Source: Bacteroidaceae bacterium (lineage in GTDB: Bacteria > Bacteroidota > Bacteroidia > Bacteroidales > Bacteroidaceae). Taken from it: DNA of 64,000 nucleotides. Within the stretch, counting starts at the first letter, position 1; the number at the start of each line of letters is the position of its first letter. Positions 1 to 8,811 of the stretch are shown one piece after another. The position numbers and the translations under genes are program-made. The stretch spans positions 53,444 to 117,443 of the forward strand of contig JAFZDY010000037.1 of the NCBI GenBank assembly GCA_017560945.1. The letters are read 5' to 3'. A model generated the notes under the pieces. It did not search any database, was not told the DNA's origin, and worked only from the letters and a program-made list of their open reading frames with translations.

Positions 1-821
1 ACTCCATTATTTGCTTGGATAATGAACGGACTTACATCGGCCACCTCACCAATAGTGGAAGGATTCAATGCGCAATCATCTTCTTTGAAGTGATCGTAAT
101 GACTACTATCAAAATAGAAACCAAATCGGGAGTCATACACATCTTTTATTCGTGGATTACAGTAGACCACACTACTATCTGCTGAACAGAAATAGTTTAA
201 TGTTCGGTAACAAGAACAATCTACCATCGCATGGCCAAATGGAACAAGCAAGTCATACGTAGAACCAACTCCTCCAATCCAAATATCTATATAGTATTTG
301 TGGTTTTTAGCCTTAATCCCCATCCTTCTGAAAGAATGCTTATCATCCGTTTGAAGAGTATCAACCCTAAATATTATTGTTGTATCAACAGGATTACCCT
401 CCAAAGTCGTTCTTTGACAAAATTCGTCACCCATATTCAGTGAGAAATCATAGAGAATGTAATCGTTTCCTTCTTCTTTAAATCGTATGAAATCTTTAAA
501 ACGTGAATAATTATCAAAATCTTCTTTTCGTATATAAACCTTTTCTCCTTCTTGACGTATACGACAGACGGCTTTTTCTTTCCCTTCTTCATATTCACAA
601 GTGGTGTACTCAACCAACGGATAATAAGTAAGTTCGTCAATTACTTCCGGTCGGTCAAGTACAGTATATCTGAAATACGAATAGTCTTCAAAGTCATAGT
701 CGTAATAACTCCACACTGCTCCTACCCATGAACATACAGACTCCTTCTCTTGTGCTCTCATTGATGTGAAACAGAGACATAAAAGAATGCTTAGGTAGAT
801 TGAATATTTATTTTTCTTCAT
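1..821 (-). CDS. Secreted protein of unknown function, 3' end cut by the window edge
   Basis: The minus strand is open from an ATG at 819-821 to the window edge, about 273 codons without a stop. The product starts MKKNKYSIYLSILLCLCFTS and then MRAQ, a signal peptide with an Ala-x-Gln cleavage site typical of Bacteroidales exported proteins. The mature part is rich in Asp, Tyr and Phe, with repeated short acidic-aromatic stretches such as YYDYDFEDYSYF near residues 39-50, and has several cysteines. I recognise no domain. In this order, proteins of this type often end in a secretion sorting tail, but the C terminus lies outside the window. Confidence that it is a real gene is high from the signal peptide and the long open frame; the function is unknown. 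Confidence 0.75.
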   Translation of the reverse strand, partial: MKKNKYSIYLSILLCLCFTSMRAQEKESVCSWVGAVWSYYDYDFEDYSYFRYTVLDRPEVIDELTYYPLVEYTTCEYEEGKEKAVCRIRQEGEKVYIRKEDFDNYSRFKDFIRFKEEGNDYILYDFSLNMGDEFCQRTTLEGNPVDTTIIFRVDTLQTDDKHSFRRMGIKAKNHKYYIDIWIGGVGSTYDLLVPFGHAMVDCSCYRTLNYFCSADSSVVYCNPRIKDVYDSRFGFYFDSSHYDHFKEDDCALNPSTIGEVADVSPFIIQANNG

Positions 822-867
822 GACAATCCGTTATTAGTAGCTATTTAATGATAAGAGTTCCTCCCAA

Positions 868-1023
868 TTCCTCGTCCATCCGAGTTTGTAGCTCGGATGT
901 CTCGAGTATTAGCATTTATAATGCACTTATGAGTTTCTTTGTCAATCTTATATTGACATTTGTTTGAAATTCAGCGCATTGCAAATGCTTATACTCACAA
1001 CCTTCGCGTTGCAAACGCGAAGG
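868..1023. repeat. Cluster of short REP-like hairpins with a TTGCAA-type loop
   Basis: Three hairpin-forming units lie within about 155 bases: CCGAG/CTCGG around 881-897, GCATT/AATGC-type around 975-989, and a perfect 10-bp stem with a three-base loop at 1001-1023 (CCTTCGCGTT, gca, AACGCGAAGG). Stem sequences differ while the central TTGCAA or TTTGTA is kept, as in REP-type repeats. The stretch 868-930 is also a diverged direct copy of 2398-2460. Nothing coding is supported between 822 and 1127. Confidence 0.6.
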
Positions 1024-1127
1024 GATGGGGGTGTCCAATCTCTTCGTTTGTAAACTATTTTTTACTACTATTATTGTAGCTTGATACAGTTTATTTTACA
1101 CTCTCGGGGAAGGTGAAAACCTCACGA

Positions 1128-1967
1128 TTACTTAGGACGTTTAAAAAGACAGAAATTATACCACACATTTAGATGTAATGAAGATATGTCCATATCGTCA
1201 GCCACCTTGTTAAAATCCTGACAATAAGAGACTCCTATTCCTATACGTTTATACTCCATTCCGACTCCCACATTCAAGGCACACTGAAATCTTCCCCAAG
1301 CGTCATCCCCCATGGCATAATCAGAACTTCTCTTCCCATCATCAAAAAGATCATAGGTTTTAGACTCCGAATCAATCCACCCTGCCACATTCCAACGAAA
1401 ATTCAATCCTATATTAGGTAAAACGGAAACATCCTTTCCTAATGAATATCTGTATCCTACCCCAATAGGTAACCTCAAAGAAACCAAACGCGTGTCAGAC
1501 TTTTTTATACGATAATCTTGCACTTCTGTATATTGAATACCAATACAAGTTTCGAGGTACAAAGGATGTAGCTTCGACAAATTATATTTTTCCGAAATAA
1601 GCAAACCAAACCCAATCGCATCATTTGCTTTACGAACCGCCGGTATATACGAAAACATCAAACTTGAAAGCCCTGTTCCCGAAACAGAGAATTTTTCTAA
1701 AGGAGGAAGAATCTTTTTTTCAACAACTTCACAATCTTCCGCAAGAGCAACTTCATCATTCTTTTTAATGGTAAACACATCCGTCTTTCCTATTTTGTGT
1801 ATAGTTGCACCATGTTTATTTTCAGTAGTATAGAAAATTGACTCTTTTCCAATCTCTACATTATAGACGGTTTTTACTTCTCCATTCTTCAACACTAATA
1901 TATCCTGTGCATTAATCGCAGGAATAAACAAAACTAACAAACAAAAATAAATAAGTATTCTTTTCAT
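1128..1967 (-). CDS. Outer-membrane beta-barrel-like exported protein, unknown function
   Basis: The 279-residue product has a clear signal peptide (MKRILIYFCLLVLFIPAINA, then QD). An N-terminal segment (about residues 22-60, with LVLKNGEV and KIGKTDVFTIKK) resembles the short strand-rich domain that precedes beta-barrels in many Bacteroidales proteins. From about residue 100 onward there are alternating aromatic/hydrophobic strands (for example YRYSLG, NIGLNFRWNV, IGIGVSYCQDF, LHLNVWYNFCLF), which fit an outer-membrane barrel. A promoter at 2244-2274 would give a leader of about 270 bases that contains the structured RNA at 2016-2184, so the gene may be controlled by that element. The substrate or partner is unknown. 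Confidence 0.75.
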   Translation of the reverse strand: MKRILIYFCLLVLFIPAINAQDILVLKNGEVKTVYNVEIGKESIFYTTENKHGATIHKIGKTDVFTIKKNDEVALAEDCEVVEKKILPPLEKFSVSGTGLSSLMFSYIPAVRKANDAIGFGLLISEKYNLSKLHPLYLETCIGIQYTEVQDYRIKKSDTRLVSLRLPIGVGYRYSLGKDVSVLPNIGLNFRWNVAGWIDSESKTYDLFDDGKRSSDYAMGDDAWGRFQCALNVGVGMEYKRIGIGVSYCQDFNKVADDMDISSLHLNVWYNFCLFKRPK

Positions 1968-2015
1968 TATCGATATTTTAAATTATTCATTCATTAGGAC
2001 TGGATGAAAACAACA

Positions 2016-2184
2016 ATAAAAAAGCGTGGACTCAAACTTCGTCTACGCTTATCGAGGTATCGCCAAACACCATTGCACCATATACGAGTAAAAGCCCACG
2101 CCAAAGAGCGTGAGCATCAACTTTTACTCTCGGTGCTTATTTCAATTGGCGATTTTCGATAAGCAAGAATAAAGCTAACGCTTC
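2016..2184 (-). ncRNA. Structured leader RNA, copy 1, ending in a terminator-like hairpin
   Basis: Read on the minus strand, this begins GAAGCGTTAG and folds into a long nested hairpin. The outer stem is GCTTATCG with CGATAAGC. After an asymmetric AAA/ACCT internal loop comes ATCGCCAA with TTGGCGAT, then GAGTAAAAG with CTTTTACTC. The tip is the CTCACGC/GCGTGGG hairpin. The 3' end, AGCGTAGAC...GTCCACGCT followed by a T run, looks like an intrinsic terminator. The opening GAAGCGT could instead pair with the closing ACGCTTT, giving a possible terminator/antiterminator choice. The same architecture with different stem bases occurs at 61125-61290. It may be a cis-regulatory leader of the gene at 1128-1967 or a free small RNA. 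Confidence 0.6.
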
Positions 2185-2243
2185 TTTATCAATATGTCTT
2201 TTGTCCGTTATGTTACATAGGCTTCAATTTTTTTCATTCGTCG

Positions 2244-2274
2244 CAAAAGTAACTATAATCTTTCAAACAACAAA
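2244..2274 (-). promoter_or_regulatory. Bacteroidales-type promoter for the leader RNA and 1128-1967 gene
   Basis: On the minus strand there is TTTG (2271-2274), a 19-bp gap, and TACTTTTG (2244-2251), which matches the TTTG / TAnnTTTG promoter of this order. It lies about 60 bases upstream of the structured RNA. Confidence 0.6.
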
Positions 2275-2397
2275 GAAAATTATTAGTGTCTGCTAAAAAT
2301 AATGTACGATTTTAAAGTTAGGGCAGAGCTCCTATTTTGAAGGAGCTTCCCTTTGTGGTTATCTTTGAGTAAAATATAACCATGGGCAAAAGTACAC

Positions 2398-2460
2398 ATT
2401 CCTCGTCCATTCGAGTTTGCAACGCGGATATTCTGAGCTTCAGCATTTACAATGGAAATT
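2398..2460. repeat. Diverged direct copy of the 868-930 repeat
   Basis: This shares TTCCTCGTCCATYCGAGTTT at its start and AGCATTTAYAATG near its end with 868-930, in the same orientation. On the minus strand both copies would read NA-x-x-x-(D/N)IR-x-(A/T)NS-x-GRG, but neither sits in a convincing gene: the open frame at 2283-2513 starts with TTG and covers only the repeat. Confidence 0.5.
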
Positions 2461-2618
2461 ATTAATGCGACAAAGATAATGCTTTTTACCGGAAATAATG
2501 AGCTGAAAAACAAAGAATTTAAGAAGATGTGTGTAGAACATAATTTTGTTTCGGGTTATTTTTCGAATTATTGGCATTCAATGTGAAATATAAGTGTTCT
2601 TTTTCTTTACACCCTCTG

Positions 2619-3010
2619 GTAATAAATCCCATATTCCTATTTCCTTTCTATTTCATCCAAGGAGAAGGCTCTGTGAGAGTTTTTTTGGGGTATATATATG
2701 CAATGTCCGAAGGCCGGAAGACAGAAGACGGGAAGTGCGTCTGCACAAGTTCTGCCAGCTGTGTGCAGACGGTCGGCGGAGTTTCTGCAGACACTATACT
2801 ATAGCTTCTGCAGACGGACAATAGAGGTTGTGCACACGGACAGGGGGAAATGTGACTGCAAACGGGTGAAATGTATAACTCCCATAATTATACAATCCGA
2901 CTGTATAAATATGCAAAACTGACCGCGCGAGAATCGCGTATATGGGCGCGACTTTTCTTTCGGACGAATATAAGCGAGAATTTTGAAAGGCGGATATGTC
3001 GTTGACTATC
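2619..3010. repeat. Intergenic modular repeat, locus A, with a 22-bp-period array
   Basis: No gene is supported between 2514 and 3320. The stretch opens with a block at about 2619-2664 (TGGTAATAAATC... CTATTTCATCCAA) that is closely matched at 19531-19576. It continues with five or six short units carrying GCAGAC or a variant at 2743, 2765, 2787, 2810, 2832 and 2858 (spacing mostly 22-23 bp), then ATAAATATGCAA (2906-2917), then a CGCGA/TCGCG dyad; GCGAGAATCGCGTAT at 2927-2941 is identical to 19821-19835. Related loci are at 19531-20310 and 38689-38850. Confidence 0.5.
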
Positions 3011-3218
3011 AGCAGGAAGATAATAAAACTTACCTCGGAGTTAACGTTTCTTTGTCTCTGAGGTAAGGTAATGAAAAAACGCTTTTTTCGATTTCTTGAC
3101 AATGGGGAAATAAAATTCTTTACAGAAGGGAAGTTCCTCCAATTCTCCTGAATGGGGAGGAATCAAAACAGAAATGAATGGCTCAAATCCAGGTGGCTTA
3201 TTTTATACGCGGATTTTT

Positions 3219-3289
3219 CGTCTTATTGAACCTTGAACCCTGAAACCCCGCGCTTTAGCGCATTGAACCTTGAACCTTTGAATAAGACG
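3219..3289. repeat. Intergenic palindromic repeat unit
   Basis: CGTCTTATT (3219-3227) and AATAAGACG (3281-3289) form outer inverted repeats. Inside are two identical 15-bp direct copies, ATTGAACCTTGAACC at 3225-3239 and 3262-3276, separated by a GCGC-TTTA-GCGC hairpin (3250-3261). It lies about 30 bases downstream of the gene that ends at 3321 and could also act as a transcription end. Confidence 0.5.
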
Positions 3290-3320
3290 TGTCATTCGTA
3301 ACTTGTAGTTCGTCACTGAA

Positions 3321-5378
3321 TCACATCCTCCACCTCAACTGTAAACCCATGTCTTCGCGGTGAGGTTGGTTGATAAGTTCGGTGCCGTTGCCTATGGTTG
3401 CACGGTCGTAGTAATGGGTGTGCGAGAGGTGTGCAAGGAGTGTAAATTGCGAACAGATGTTCCACTGGCAAGTGGCGGAGGTGTGTAGGCCGTGACCATA
3501 GTACGAGGGGAAAGAGAAGGTGTGAAGCAAGCCACGTTCGTAGATGCTGATGCGGGTATCGTAGTTGTCGGTATGAAAGTACGATAGGTTGGCATAGAGG
3601 GACAAGGGGTATGCCTGAGGTTGCCAGGTGATGCGCTGGGTGCACATGGCTCCGTAGTAGGTCTTTCCCGCGAAGTCGAGGCGTGTAGCATTGACGAGAG
3701 TCCCCATTGAGAGTGAGGGAATGGGAGTATAGTCGTGTTGCAAGAGCAAGCGGTGCTGGGTGTGAAGGGTCAGGGGGCGTGAGGGGTGGTTTGTATTGTC
3801 GCGCTCCTTCAGTTTGAGCTTGTAGCGTACGGTGGTGCGGTGCGTGTCGTTGGGGGTATAGACGAGTCGAACCATGCCTTCGCCAGCGTACGAGGCGTTG
3901 CTCACCAGGTATTTGACCCATGGGAAATAGCAGAAGTCGGCATACGCTGATAGTTGCCAGTGGGTCCACAAAGGGGTGTCGAGACCCAGGTAGAGACCAC
4001 TTTCGTTGCGCAGAACACTATTTTCACTGAACGAGTTTGCCCACAGGGCGGTGTAGTGGTGGGCATAATATCGTTGTACCAATGTGAGGGTTTGTCTGTC
4101 GGCCAGGCGTAGTTGCAACTTGTTGACGGTAGCCAGTGCACCGCCTTGGTCGATGGCTGTCTCACCTGCCAACTGGAGGCGTGGATGGAGGTACATATAA
4201 TCCATGCCCATGGTGGTGAACTTCTGGCCTTGTGGGTAGTATTTTCGATATAGTTGTTCACCGGGATTCAGTGCGCGGTTGAAAAAGTTATGAACAACTG
4301 TTAATCCACCGTGAAAACCTCCATGGTGAACGGTTAAGTTGCCGCCATACAAGGTGTTACGTATGTTTTCACGCTTGCTGTATTCGAGTGGAGTACGGTG
4401 AAGTCCATCAGTTTTCAACGAAGTTATTAACAGGTCCTTGTTAAGTGTGGCATCCATTGTGCGGTGTGAAACGAAGGCTGTGACCTCTGCCCCACTCCAC
4501 AGATTGACGGTGGTGGCAACACCGCGAAAAGCCGATTGTTCGCTGGTGGAGGTATGTCGTTTGATGCCTCGTGAACCCCACCCTATGGAGTTGAGGGTGG
4601 CTGTCTTTCCCATGTTGAACCCGGTGTTTATCACTACGCCCTGTCCGAAGTGCAGACGATAATCGCCTATTACAAGGTTTTTCAATCGGCCTACATTGCT
4701 GAGCATCACGTGAAGGCTGGTGTAGTCGTACCCATTGAATCCGCCCTTGAACAGGGCTTCGCCGGCATCCTTTTCCACCACCAATCCTATGGCAAGTTTG
4801 TTCGCAAAGCGGTACTGGTACTTCAGGTTGTGGTAAAAGGGTTCGCCCAGGTACTGGCGGTTGGGGTATTGGGTCAGTATCTCCTCGGGGTATGTTTGGT
4901 ATCCAGCCTTTTTATAGAAGGGTATGTTGAGTCGGGTGATGGCCTCGTGTGTGCCATACTTCAGCAAGTTGTCGAGTGTAAGTCGCTTGCTTGCAGGTTC
5001 GTCCTTGGAGATTGGGGCGGTGTAAACAAAGTGTCGGAGCAGGTGGCGTGTGTGGTAATCGATGCTATCGATGAGCAGTAGTTCGCCTGTGCTGAGCAGT
5101 TCGCCATTGTACTGAATATAACGGTGTATGGCTTGTATGTGTGAGGGGTTCAGGAATGGGAGTTTGCCGAGTTCTTCGGCCGTGGCGGTGTTTATGTTCA
5201 ACGGATGTGCATACAGGTGGCTCAGTTCCTCGAAAAGCAACTCTTGTTGTGCGGCGGTGGTTTCTTCACCACCCTCCTCGAGCAGTTCTTCATAAATGCG
5301 TTGCCAATCGTCCTGTGCCATCGTGGGGATGATGGCGGTGAGGGTTATGCACAAGGTTATAAACAATGTTTTCAACAT
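3321..5378 (-). CDS. Helix-hairpin-helix exported protein with a predicted beta-barrel
   Basis: The product has 685 residues. A signal peptide (MLKTLFITLCITLTAIIPTMA, then QDD) is followed by a ComEA-like helix-hairpin-helix segment at about residues 55-115, with PLNINTATAEELGKLPFL and an HIQAIHRYIQ helix. The rest (about 130-685) is strand-rich with alternating aromatic residues and ends RWRM, as expected for an outer-membrane barrel. ComEA-type domains bind DNA, and Bacteroidetes proteins with this layout are annotated as helix-hairpin-helix proteins of unknown role; a part in DNA uptake is only an inference. The start overlaps folK by 7 bases, so it is the last gene of the leftward ftsX-folK run. 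Many long antisense frames here are shadows. Confidence 0.8.
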   Translation of the reverse strand: MLKTLFITLCITLTAIIPTMAQDDWQRIYEELLEEGGEETTAAQQELLFEELSHLYAHPLNINTATAEELGKLPFLNPSHIQAIHRYIQYNGELLSTGELLLIDSIDYHTRHLLRHFVYTAPISKDEPASKRLTLDNLLKYGTHEAITRLNIPFYKKAGYQTYPEEILTQYPNRQYLGEPFYHNLKYQYRFANKLAIGLVVEKDAGEALFKGGFNGYDYTSLHVMLSNVGRLKNLVIGDYRLHFGQGVVINTGFNMGKTATLNSIGWGSRGIKRHTSTSEQSAFRGVATTVNLWSGAEVTAFVSHRTMDATLNKDLLITSLKTDGLHRTPLEYSKRENIRNTLYGGNLTVHHGGFHGGLTVVHNFFNRALNPGEQLYRKYYPQGQKFTTMGMDYMYLHPRLQLAGETAIDQGGALATVNKLQLRLADRQTLTLVQRYYAHHYTALWANSFSENSVLRNESGLYLGLDTPLWTHWQLSAYADFCYFPWVKYLVSNASYAGEGMVRLVYTPNDTHRTTVRYKLKLKERDNTNHPSRPLTLHTQHRLLLQHDYTPIPSLSMGTLVNATRLDFAGKTYYGAMCTQRITWQPQAYPLSLYANLSYFHTDNYDTRISIYERGLLHTFSFPSYYGHGLHTSATCQWNICSQFTLLAHLSHTHYYDRATIGNGTELINQPHREDMGLQLRWRM

Positions 5379-5857
5379 ACCTCTTCATCTTGTAGTTCGC
5401 TGCACAGGGTATGTATATCCTTTTGCAAAACGGGGTGTACGAGGGTGGGTGCAATTTCTGCCAACGGTTGTAGTACGAAGAGCCTGCGGTGCAACAGGGG
5501 GTGTGGCAGGGTCAGTGCAGGGGTGTCCATCACCACATCGTCGTAGAAAAGGATGTCGATGTCGATGAGGCGGTCGGAGTATTGTCGGTTTACGGTCTTG
5601 TGTGTGCGCCCCAACGAGCGTTCGATGCGTTGGGTAGTTTCGAGTAACTCTTCGGGACTGAGATTGGTTTCCACCACCACGGCATTGTTGAGGAATGAGT
5701 TTTCCGAGGTAAATCCCCATGGGGCAGAAACATAAGGAGCAGATTGGGACACAATGGTCCCAACCTGCTCCTCTATAAGTGTAAGAGCTATGTGCAAATT
5801 CTGTGCCTTGTTGCCCAGATTTGTTCCTAAGGATAAGTAGGCAAGGTGGCTTGTCAT
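5372..5857 (-). CDS. folK: 6-hydroxymethyl-7,8-dihydropterin pyrophosphokinase
   Basis: The product has 161 residues, the usual FolK length. FolK transfers pyrophosphate from ATP to 6-hydroxymethyl-dihydropterin in the folate pathway, in the cytoplasm. Visible family marks are the N-terminal YLSLGTNLGNK, the central APWGF and FLNNAVVVET, an RQYSDRLIDIDILFYDD block that matches the family's P-R-x-x-D-x-D-(I/L)-L metal/ATP site, and LPHPLLHRRLFVLQPLAEI. It lies 3 bases downstream of queA and overlaps the next gene by 7 bases, so the genes are probably co-transcribed. Confidence 0.93.
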   Translation of the reverse strand: MTSHLAYLSLGTNLGNKAQNLHIALTLIEEQVGTIVSQSAPYVSAPWGFTSENSFLNNAVVVETNLSPEELLETTQRIERSLGRTHKTVNRQYSDRLIDIDILFYDDVVMDTPALTLPHPLLHRRLFVLQPLAEIAPTLVHPVLQKDIHTLCSELQDEEVC

Positions 5858-5860
5858 TTG

Positions 5861-6919
5861 TTATCTGTTGATAATCAACATGGCATCGCCGTAGGTACCG
5901 AAGCGGTAGCCCTCTTTCACGGCTGTCTTGTACGCATTCATCACAAGGTCGTATCCACCGAAGGCCGCTACCATCATAAGCAATGTGGAGAGTGGCAGAT
6001 GGAAGTTTGACACCATGCTGGTTGCTACACTGAAGTCGTAGGGAGGGAAGATGAACTTGTTTGTCCAGCCCTCGTACTCTTTCAGGTTTCCGTCGGTGCC
6101 GGCAGCAGTTTCCAATGCACGCATGGTGGTGGTGCCGATGGCACATACCTCGTGTTCGCCTTCCTTGGCGGCATTTACTATGTCACAGGCTTCGCGCTCT
6201 ACGAACATCTGTTCGCTATCGGTCTTGTGCTTGGTCAGGTCCTCCACATCAATGTCGCGGAAATTTCCAAGACCTGCATGCAGGGTGACAAAGGCGCGAT
6301 CCACACCTCTAATCTCCATGCGCTTGAGCAACTCGCGGCTGAAGTGCAAGCCGGCTGTAGGAGCCGTTACTGCTCCTTCGTGGCGTGCAAAGAGGGTTTG
6401 GAAACGCTCTTCATCCTCCTCCTCCACGGGGCGGTTTACGATTTCTTTTGGGATGGGTGTTTCACCGAGTGCGTACAATGCACGCTTGAACTCGTCGTGA
6501 GGTCCGTCATAGAGGAAACGCAGGGTACGTCCGCGTGAAGTGGTATTGTCGATGACCTCGGCTACCATTGAATCGTCCTCGCCGAAGTAGAGCTTGTTGC
6601 CAATACGGATTTTGCGGGCAGGATCTACCAATACATCCCACAAGCGGAACTCTTCATTCAGTTCGCGCAACAGAAACACTTCGATGCGGGCACCGGTCTT
6701 CTCCTTGTTTCCATAGAGACGAGCGGGGAATACTTTGGTGTCGTTGAACACGAACACATCCTTTTCGTCGAAATATTCCAGGATGTCCTTGAACATGCGG
6801 TGCTCTATCAGCCCACTCTTCTTGTGTACCACCATCAGACGCGATTCGTCGCGATGATTGGTGGGGTGAAGTGCTATCTGCTCCTCAGGGAGTTTAAACT
6901 TGAATTGTGATAGTTTCAT
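5861..6919 (-). CDS. queA: S-adenosylmethionine:tRNA ribosyltransferase-isomerase
   Basis: The product has 352 residues, full length for QueA. The enzyme moves the ribosyl group of S-adenosylmethionine onto preQ1 at tRNA position 34, making epoxyqueuosine. Family marks are the N-terminal [17 protein letters not shown], the [11 protein letters not shown] motif, [25 protein letters not shown], and [18 protein letters not shown] near the C terminus. The ATG at 6917-6919 follows truB by 13 bases on the minus strand, consistent with one operon. Other queuosine genes are not visible in the window. Confidence 0.95.
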   Translation of the reverse strand: MKLSQFKFKLPEEQIALHPTNHRDESRLMVVHKKSGLIEHRMFKDILEYFDEKDVFVFNDTKVFPARLYGNKEKTGARIEVFLLRELNEEFRLWDVLVDPARKIRIGNKLYFGEDDSMVAEVIDNTTSRGRTLRFLYDGPHDEFKRALYALGETPIPKEIVNRPVEEEDEERFQTLFARHEGAVTAPTAGLHFSRELLKRMEIRGVDRAFVTLHAGLGNFRDIDVEDLTKHKTDSEQMFVEREACDIVNAAKEGEHEVCAIGTTTMRALETAAGTDGNLKEYEGWTNKFIFPPYDFSVATSMVSNFHLPLSTLLMMVAAFGGYDLVMNAYKTAVKEGYRFGTYGDAMLIINR

Positions 6920-6932
6920 ACCTTATATGTAT

Positions 6933-7646
6933 TTATTGATTTATTGTCGTTTCGATCTGTTGTTCATCCAACCATTGGGGGAAGGTTTCGAGGTCGAGGC
7001 AATCCTCCAATCTGACCTCTCCTACACGGGTGCGGCACAATCCGATGAGGTGTGCACCACTGTCGAGTGCCTGGCCGATGTCGCGTGCGAGAGCTCGGAT
7101 GTAAGTGCCCTTGCTACACACTACGCGTATCTTGATGACCATTTCCTCGAGGTTGCATTCCAACAGTTCTATTTCGTCGATGACGAGGGTCTTGGCCTTC
7201 AATTCCACCTCTTCACCTTTGCGAGCCAGGTCGTATGCGCGTTTGCCATCAACCTTACAGGCCGAGAATGCGGGCGGTATCTGTTCGATGGTTCCCAGGA
7301 AACGCTTCAGCACCTCCTCCACCAGAGGGCGGGTGATGTGTGCGGTGGGATAGGTGGCATCAATCTCCTTTTCCAAATCGAAAGAGGGTGTGGTGGCTCC
7401 CAACTTCAGGGTAGCTACGTACTCTTTGGTGTGGTATTGAAATTCCTCGATGCGCTTTGTGGCGCGGCCAGTGCACACAATCATGACACCTGTAGCCAAT
7501 GGATCCAGTGTGCCTGCGTGTCCTACCTTCATCTTCTTGATGCCCAACTTGCGGCACAAGTGATAACGTGCCTTCCCCACTACAGCAAACGAGGTGAGAC
7601 GCAGGGGCTTATTGAAACAAAGTACTTCTCCTTCTATGAAATTCAT
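6933..7646 (-). CDS. truB: tRNA pseudouridine(55) synthase
   Basis: The product has 237 residues, at the short end for TruB and lacking a C-terminal PUA extension, as is common in Bacteroidetes. It makes pseudouridine 55 in the T loop of tRNAs. The catalytic block is VGHAGTLDPLATG with Asp48 as the expected nucleophile. Further family motifs are FNKPLRLTSF at the N terminus, PPAFSACKVDGKRAYDLAR, and CSKGTYIRALARDIG. The start codon overlaps the uppP stop codon by one base (TGATG), so translation is probably coupled. Confidence 0.95.
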   Translation of the reverse strand: MNFIEGEVLCFNKPLRLTSFAVVGKARYHLCRKLGIKKMKVGHAGTLDPLATGVMIVCTGRATKRIEEFQYHTKEYVATLKLGATTPSFDLEKEIDATYPTAHITRPLVEEVLKRFLGTIEQIPPAFSACKVDGKRAYDLARKGEEVELKAKTLVIDEIELLECNLEEMVIKIRVVCSKGTYIRALARDIGQALDSGAHLIGLCRTRVGEVRLEDCLDLETFPQWLDEQQIETTINQ

Positions 7647-8491
7647 CAGATAATCTCTAAACTATGTCCGGTCATTAACAGGATAAGAATAACTGCACCC
7701 ACCACGATGCGGTACCATCCGAAAGCTTTGAAACCATATTTGGTGACAAAACTGATGAAGAACTTGATGGCCAGCAGGGCTACGATGAAAGCCACGGCAT
7801 TGCCCACGATGAGGGTGGTGAGGTTGTCGGTGATAAGTTCTACTCCACCTTCCTTGATGAGTTTGTACACCTTATACACAGTGGCTCCCAACATGGTAGG
7901 TACGGCCAAGAAGAACGAGAACTCGGCTGCAGCCTTGCGTGTCAGGCGTTGCGACATTCCACCTACGATGGTGGCCATCGAGCGCGACACGCCAGGTATC
8001 ATGGAGATGCATTGGAAGATACCCACCATCAATGCACGTTTTTCGGTGAACGGTGTATCCTCGCTTCCCTTGTTGAAGATGCGGTCGCAAAAGAGCATGA
8101 ACACACCACCCAATACAAGGGTGATGGCTACTACTTCGACGCGTTCGAGCATGGCATCAATGGCGTCGCTGAACAGAAGTCCGAAGACGGCGGCAGGAAG
8201 GAAGGCGATGAACAGTTTCCAATAGAAGTCGTACTTGTGCAACAACTTCCTGAAGGCTGAAGCGCCCTTGGGGGCTGGTGTGTGATTCAGTTGGAAGAAA
8301 CGCTTCCAATAGAGGCATACTACGGACAGGATGGCGCCGAACTGAATGATGAATGTGAAGGCTTTCACAAATGTGGTGCTCTCCACACCCAATAGGTTTT
8401 GTGCAATAATCATGTGGCCAGTGGACGATACAGGCAGAAACTCTGTCAGTCCTTCCACGATGGCGATGATGATGGTTTGTAGTGTATCCAT
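7646..8491 (-). CDS. uppP: Undecaprenyl-diphosphatase
   Basis: The product has 281 residues with about eight predicted membrane helices. UppP (BacA) removes a phosphate from undecaprenyl pyrophosphate to recycle the lipid carrier for peptidoglycan and other envelope glycans, and confers bacitracin tolerance. The two family active-site motifs are present: [14 protein letters not shown] at about residues 14-27 and [13 protein letters not shown] at about residues 166-178. It sits between DUF3098 and truB, the usual Bacteroidales order. The long plus-strand frame over this region (6900-8225) is an antisense shadow. Confidence 0.95.
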   Translation of the reverse strand: MDTLQTIIIAIVEGLTEFLPVSSTGHMIIAQNLLGVESTTFVKAFTFIIQFGAILSVVCLYWKRFFQLNHTPAPKGASAFRKLLHKYDFYWKLFIAFLPAAVFGLLFSDAIDAMLERVEVVAITLVLGGVFMLFCDRIFNKGSEDTPFTEKRALMVGIFQCISMIPGVSRSMATIVGGMSQRLTRKAAAEFSFFLAVPTMLGATVYKVYKLIKEGGVELITDNLTTLIVGNAVAFIVALLAIKFFISFVTKYGFKAFGWYRIVVGAVILILLMTGHSLEII

Positions 8492-8501
8492 TGGCTATAT
8501 A

Positions 8502-8756
8502 TCAATCCTCTTTTCCTTCTACTTCGTTACAGTTGCACTTGGGTTTGCACAAGATGCCGTAAATCATGAAGATGAATCCGAAGAAGCATACGGCGGGAGC
8601 CACTTTGATGCGACGCACACTGAAGATGTCTGGCTCGAAGTGTGTCTCGGTAGAGCCAGGTCCGCTCATCAAGATAAATCCCAGGATGATGATAACCATG
8701 CCGATAGCCAGCAGGATGTAATTCTTTTTGCCAAAGGCCAATGTCTTTTTGTCCAT
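8502..8756 (-). CDS. DUF3098 small membrane protein
   Basis: The product has 84 residues, with two predicted membrane helices (LLAIGMVIIILGFILMSGP and VCFFGFIFMIYGIL) and a short Lys/Cys-containing tail. The FGKKNYILLAIGMVIIILGF opening and the position between ftsX and uppP match DUF3098, a Bacteroidetes-specific family of unknown function. Its constant company with ftsX and uppP suggests an envelope or division role, but that is inference from context only. Confidence 0.85.
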   Translation of the reverse strand: MDKKTLAFGKKNYILLAIGMVIIILGFILMSGPGSTETHFEPDIFSVRRIKVAPAVCFFGFIFMIYGILCKPKCNCNEVEGKED

Positions 8757-8811
8757 ATCTATTTTTTCTTTTTTTTATTCTCTAACTTTTTGTTGAAAAA
8801 TGATTCGTTGC

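Noticed and set aside
2283-2513. 76-codon minus-strand frame with a signal-peptide-like start
   Set aside because: It would start with TTG, is composed largely of the repeat also found at 868-930, and has no promoter or plausible product.
2794-3102. 102-codon minus-strand frame
   Set aside because: It runs through the intergenic array and hairpins of locus A and has low-complexity, non-protein-like content.
6900-8225. 441-codon plus-strand open frame
   Set aside because: It lies antisense to truB and uppP, which have clear family motifs; its product has no recognisable domain and follows their codon pattern on the other strand.
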